A stretch of 23,766 nucleotides of DNA from a virus. The DNA lies in the IMG/VR virus record IMGVR_UViG_3300038306_000202, positions 1 to 23,766 of that record; one strand, written 5' to 3'. The notes under the pieces were generated by a model that searched no databases, was not told the DNA's origin, and saw only the letters and a list, made by a program, of their open reading frames with translations. Within the stretch, counting starts at the first letter, position 1. Every line of letters starts with the position of its first letter. A program made the position numbers and the translations under genes. This document shows positions 21,383 to 23,766 of the stretch, piece by piece.

Positions 21383-21604
21383 ATGAAAAATAGACTAAGC
21401 CAATACGACCTATCCGCAGAGGATCAGGAGGACTACGAAATGTGGGCCGATGCACTCTTTGAGGTTGCATACAATCAACCAAATGATGTTGGGACTTTAG
21501 TATTTGGGCCTAGCAGAGAAAATGGCCTCGAAGACTTTAGCCTTACGCAAACCAAAGCACAACAAAAACGCTTGCAAGACAACTTCAAAGACAGAAGGGG
21601 CTAA
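21383..21604 (+). CDS. Hypothetical early protein, 73 residues
   Basis: A charged 73-residue protein (MKNRLSQYDLSAEDQEDYEM...). The N-terminal half is acidic and helical, and the C-terminus is basic (TKAQQKRLQDNFKDRRG). AGGGA lies 10 bases before ATG 21383, and the gene follows the previous stop by one base. A longer in-frame reading upstream is unlikely because it would overlap the conserved gene before it. It is the last gene of its module; cassette 5 begins 12 bases downstream. Confidence 0.55.
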   Translation: MKNRLSQYDLSAEDQEDYEMWADALFEVAYNQPNDVGTLVFGPSRENGLEDFSLTQTKAQQKRLQDNFKDRRG

Positions 21605-21615
21605 CCTAAACCCCT

Positions 21616-21700
21616 GCCATACAAGGAGTTGTGGCGGTTGGCGGGGCACCCCCCCGCCGCCCTAAGTCCTTTAACCACAAGCACTTACGGCGATTGAAAG
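21616..21700 (+). repeat. Structured promoter cassette, copy 5
   Basis: The first hairpin uses GCCATACAA/TTGTGGC. The GC hairpin keeps its GGCGGGG/CCCCGCC stem, but the loop is CACCC instead of GGCGG, as expected if the stem is under selection. The third stem is TAAGT/ACTTA. Confidence 0.87.
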
Positions 21701-21746
21701 AAAACAAAGCACAAAAGCATTTTGATGCTCACAAACTGATTCAGGT

Positions 21747-21761
21747 TGGTATAATTGGGGC
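21747..21761 (+). promoter_or_regulatory. Extended -10 promoter, leaderless, cassette 5
   Basis: TGGTATAAT (21747-21755), TGGGGC, ATG at 21762. The sequence from -10 through the first eight codons is nearly identical to cassette 1. Confidence 0.7.
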
Positions 21762-21956
21762 ATGAGTGAGACTTCAGGCATTATCTACAGCAACTGCTGC
21801 TTTTCAGACTTCAACGAAGACCACGGGATATGCCTCGAATGTGGCGAACATGCCGAGGGAGTATACGAGTTGGAAAATGGCACTTTCTCCGATGACGAGG
21901 AAGATATGGAGTATGCGGAACTCTGGCACCATGAAGGCAGGGATCAGGACTACTAG
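21762..21956 (+). CDS. Cys-rich acidic microprotein, MSETS family, copy 2
   Basis: A 64-residue protein. The N-terminal zinc-site-like part, SNCCFSDFNEDHGICLECGE, has the CC...CxxC layout shared with the 48-residue copy at 16752. The rest is acidic (ENGTFSDDEEDMEYAELWHHEGRD), with a His pair. The first eight codons and the promoter are almost identical in DNA to those of copy 1, which indicates that a whole promoter-plus-gene-start unit was duplicated. It ends one base before the next gene. Function unknown. Confidence 0.62.
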   Translation: MSETSGIIYSNCCFSDFNEDHGICLECGEHAEGVYELENGTFSDDEEDMEYAELWHHEGRDQDY

Positions 21957-21957
21957 A

Positions 21958-22680
21958 ATGCAACTCCTAACAACATCGAACCCAAAGATTCAGAAGGGCG
22001 TGAAACGTGGCTACTTTACAACGATTCAGCACTTCGCCCCATCTAAGCTATCCGGTGTCAACGTATGTCTTGATGCAACACCTGAGTGTATTCGGTTCTG
22101 TTTGAATAAAGCAGGGCGTGGTGGTATCTTCAAAGCTGGCGAGAAAACAAACGTAATTCAAGAAGCCCGCAAGCGTCGAACTCGTTTCTTCCACAATGAT
22201 ATCGTTGGCTACCATACCAAATTGATCAAGGAAATCACCGCACACGTTAAGAGGGCCAACAAGCTAGGTCTAAAGCCTTGTGTTCGATTAAATGGCACTA
22301 GTGACCTAGCATGGGAGGATGGATTCGCTCCCCTATTTTGGAGGTTTGAGGATGTGCAGTTTTACGACTACACCAAGAGTTTCGACCGTATGATGCGATA
22401 CCTTAAGGGTCCATGGCCTACCAAAAATTACCATCTCACCTTTTCCCGTTCCGAATTAAATGATGCTGAATGCAATAAAGTCCTGGCTGCGGGAGGCAGT
22501 GTTGCTGTTGTTTTTGAGTCTGTTCCTCATACTTTTCGTGGTCGTGCCGTTCATGATGGCGATAGTGATGACTTGCGGTTTTTGGATCCTCCAGGTTCTT
22601 GGGTTGGCCTCAAAGCCAAAGGCAAATTGGCACGCGAGCTATCCTCCTTCAAAATAACCACATACGGTGGTTGGAAATAA
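21958..22680 (+). CDS. Gene-88-type phage protein (GP88 family)
   Basis: A 240-residue protein resembling the gene 88 protein family first described in mycobacteriophages. Signature: LLTTSNPKIQKG at the N-terminus, a cysteine cluster C37-x6-C44-x3-C48 in VCLDATPECIRFCLNKAGRG, then the helix RKRRTRFFHNDI and CVRLNGTSDLAWE (108-120). Three closely spaced cysteines raise the possibility of a metal or iron-sulfur site as in radical enzymes, but the spacing is not the canonical CxxxCxxC. The start is ATG 21958, directly after the preceding stop. The family is common in phages; its biochemical activity is not established as far as I know. Confidence 0.7.
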   Translation: MQLLTTSNPKIQKGVKRGYFTTIQHFAPSKLSGVNVCLDATPECIRFCLNKAGRGGIFKAGEKTNVIQEARKRRTRFFHNDIVGYHTKLIKEITAHVKRANKLGLKPCVRLNGTSDLAWEDGFAPLFWRFEDVQFYDYTKSFDRMMRYLKGPWPTKNYHLTFSRSELNDAECNKVLAAGGSVAVVFESVPHTFRGRAVHDGDSDDLRFLDPPGSWVGLKAKGKLARELSSFKITTYGGWK

Positions 22681-22702
22681 TAAATACACAATAGGTAAAA
22701 CA

Positions 22703-22882
22703 ATGGATGAATACGAATACGATGAAGGTTCTGATCTCGACAATTGGGAGACTGAACAAGTCTTCCAGGATAACCAACAGGACAAAAAGGATGAGGAGGA
22801 CGACGAGTTGCCGCCAGTGGTTGACCGCGCCGACAAGTTCCTAGCTGACCTCTTGGCAATACTGGAGCAAACCCGGCACTAG
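22703..22882 (+). CDS. Highly acidic small protein
   Basis: A 59-residue protein with 21 Asp/Glu and five Lys/Arg (net about -16). The N-terminus is Tyr/Asp/Glu-rich (MDEYEYDEGSDLDNWE), the middle is KKDEEDDELPP, and the C-terminus is a short amphipathic helix (DKFLADLLAILEQTRH). AGGT lies eight bases before the start. Like the acidic gene at 20490, it could be a DNA mimic or a protein-binding inhibitor; that is inference from charge and size. It is the last gene before cassette 6. Confidence 0.55.
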   Translation: MDEYEYDEGSDLDNWETEQVFQDNQQDKKDEEDDELPPVVDRADKFLADLLAILEQTRH

Positions 22883-22892
22883 ACATAGACCC

Positions 22893-22979
22893 CCGCCATA
22901 CAAGGAGTTGTGGCGGTTGGCGGGGGGCGGCCCCGCCGCCGTAAGTCCTTTATTGACAGACACTTACATCAATCAGAGG
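22893..22979 (+). repeat. Structured promoter cassette, copy 6
   Basis: The first stem (CCGCC/GGCGG), the GC hairpin and GTAAGT/ACTTAC are intact. The last loop has changed to CCTTTATTGACAGAC, losing complementarity to TTGTGG, and the end reads AATCAGAGG instead of GATTGAAAG. Confidence 0.83.
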
Positions 22980-23025
22980 AAATAAGAGCACAAAAGCATT
23001 TTAAGCCCCCGAAAGTGGTTTAGAT

Positions 23026-23040
23026 TGGTATAATGAGAGC
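23026..23040 (+). promoter_or_regulatory. Extended -10 promoter, cassette 6
   Basis: TGGTATAAT (23026-23034), GAGAGC, then ATG at 23041. It would start transcription at 23041 and drive the structured RNA region to its right. Confidence 0.68.
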
Positions 23041-23115
23041 ATGACAGAGGATGACATGGGTAGGCCCCGAGTCCTCAAGTATCGCAAGGTGCTATATAGA
23101 TACATGGTTAATTAA
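23041..23115 (+). CDS. Possible leaderless 24-residue peptide (doubtful)
   Basis: ATG 23041 lies six bases after TATAAT, as in the other cassettes, and opens a 24-codon frame (MTEDDMGRPRVLKYRKVLYR...). Against it, the same bases can fold: GAGGAT (23047-23052) with GTCCTC (23071-23076), and GTATC (23079-23083) with GATAC (23099-23103), continuing the hairpin series of the RNA downstream. It may be only the 5' end of a non-coding RNA. Confidence 0.3.
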   Translation: MTEDDMGRPRVLKYRKVLYRYMVN

Positions 23116-23628
23116 AGCGGCATTGGACCCGAAGAAAGGGCCGCGACAACAAAAATACCCTTCAGGTGCAACCTAGGAGAATGACCCGATATCGTTCCTA
23201 GGCCAAGGTCATAATGACCAGGATATCGGGAGTGTCAGTCTAGCTAGATGGCACTATAAAGAAAGCGACTCCCCGTGGTCGGGAATTACACGGGGAACTT
23301 TTAAACTTATTTTGATGATTCCTGTAGGGGACATACTACACCCTACCATAAAGGAATGAGCTAGTTGAGTAGCGAATAGGAGTTGATGGCGGTAAGCCAG
23401 TTTGAGTGGCCGTTTGGATCCGGACGAACCTATCGAACAGCTTGCGACAGTTTCAGGCAGTCAAGTCCTACAGGAATCATCAAAATACTTTTACATTTTA
23501 CATTTTACATTTGGAGTACAATCCGATGGGCATTCAATGGGCCGCACCGAAGTGATTACCGGGTAAGGGCGCAACGAAACAAATACTAGAAATTTTCCAA
23601 GGAATCATCAGCCTTGACTTTTACATTT
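23041..23628 (+). ncRNA. Candidate large structured RNA with pseudoknot and 21-bp helix
   Basis: About 590 bases without a credible gene but full of complementary arms. Hairpin GCGGC (23117-23121)/GCCGC (23140-23144). An H-type pseudoknot: CCTAGGA (23172-23178)/TCCTAGG (23196-23202) interleaved with CCCGATATC (23185-23193)/GATATCGGG (23222-23230). GGTCA/TGACC (23207-23219). AGTGTC/GGCACT (23231-23255). CCCCGTG/CACGGGG (23271-23295). A perfect 21-bp long-range helix joins 23308-23328 and 23467-23487. Within it, ATTCCTGTAGGG can alternatively pair with CCCTAC and AGGAAT (23341-23357), so two states compete. Large ornate phage RNAs such as GOLLD lie near tRNA genes, and this one lies beside a tRNA-like gene; the class is not assigned. 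Confidence 0.6.
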
Positions 23629-23750
23629 GGGGTAGACTTAGCAATCGATTAGAAGTTTCGAGTTGAAATACTCACCTGCGAAAGGCCATTGTACCATACA
23701 CGCAGGCTTGACTTTCTAAGACCAGGGTGCAATTCCCTGCTACTCCACCA
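23629..23750 (+). ncRNA. tmRNA-like, alanine-type RNA with encoded CCA
   Basis: Acceptor arms GGGGTAG (23629-23635) and CTACTCC (23740-23746) pair over 7 bp with one G.U at position 3.70, the alanine identity element also present in tmRNA. Discriminator A and an encoded CCA follow. The T arm is CAGGG-TGCAATT-CCCTG. In place of a D stem there is a 13-base loop with ATCGA, as in the tmRNA D-loop region. TTAGAAGT then pairs with ACTTTCTAA (one bulge), like tmRNA helix P2, closed by hairpin CCTGCG/CGCAGG. At 122 bases there is no room for the usual four pseudoknots and no convincing tag frame. The alternative is a degenerate tRNA. Confidence 0.5.
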
Positions 23751-23766
23751 TTTACCTATAGATGTT

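Noticed and set aside
16616-23040. Cassettes as integron attC sites separating gene cassettes
   Set aside because: The modules look like cassettes, but no consistent RYYYAAC and GTTRRRY pair frames the repeats and no integrase is visible; conserved promoters are also not typical of attC.
23383-23589. 68-residue reading frame in the right-hand RNA region
   Set aside because: It lies across paired arms of the 21-bp helix and the TTTACAT repeats, has no start signal and a random-looking composition.

Overview
The window is part of the genome of a tailed double-stranded DNA phage of the T4 superfamily (a myovirus). The diagnostic genes are a gp17-type large terminase and a gp20-type portal, next to each other on the minus strand. 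AT-rich structural genes with small marine-type accessory genes suggest an aquatic phage. The host cannot be fixed from sequence alone. One exported Gly/Pro-rich HEAT-like protein reminds me of secreted proteins of Planctomycetota, but that is a weak hint based on memory of the family.

Layout. (1) 42-6332, minus strand: fibre-like protein, acidic portal-adjacent protein, portal, terminase. (2) 6331-8147, plus strand: glycosyltransferase, small membrane protein, exported HEAT-like protein. (3) 8254-8814, minus: basic protein with a repeated helix motif. (4) 8929-13897, plus: an unknown 435-residue protein, a 903-residue secreted G8-domain/beta-helix protein related to the CEMIP/TMEM2 family, a lipoprotein and two small proteins. 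(5) 13902-16289, minus: two basic proteins carrying the same helix motif, often ending in L-x-E-G, which looks like T4 prohead-protease processing sites. (6) 16290-16751: regulatory junction with nine perfect 11-bp iterons, a candidate replication origin or regulator-binding array. (7) 16752-22882, plus: an early-type region of about twenty small genes arranged in modules. (8) 23041-23766: a strongly structured non-coding region ending in a tmRNA-like alanine-type RNA with an encoded CCA.

The main system-level signal is in the early region. Six copies of a cassette of about 150 bp separate the gene modules. Each has a conserved multi-hairpin block, then an extended -10 promoter (TGnTATAAT), then a start position exactly six bases after the -10 box. 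The first gene of each module should therefore be leaderless, while many downstream genes have Shine-Dalgarno-like sequences or overlapping stop/start codons. The late-type genes show a parallel rule: TATATA, five bases, start codon, in five cases. The cassettes resemble in concept the PeSL mobile promoter-stem-loop elements of T4-type phages, but are larger and may fold with a pseudoknot.

How the genes fit together: terminase and portal package DNA. The basic L-x-E-G proteins are good candidates for internal head proteins that are targeted to the prohead, cleaved and co-injected. The plus-strand insert (glycosyltransferase, HEAT-like protein, G8 protein, lipoprotein) looks like a host-surface interaction cargo. 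The early modules (zinc-ribbon, highly acidic and single-membrane-span microproteins, DUF932, gene-88-type protein) look like host-takeover or counter-defence genes.
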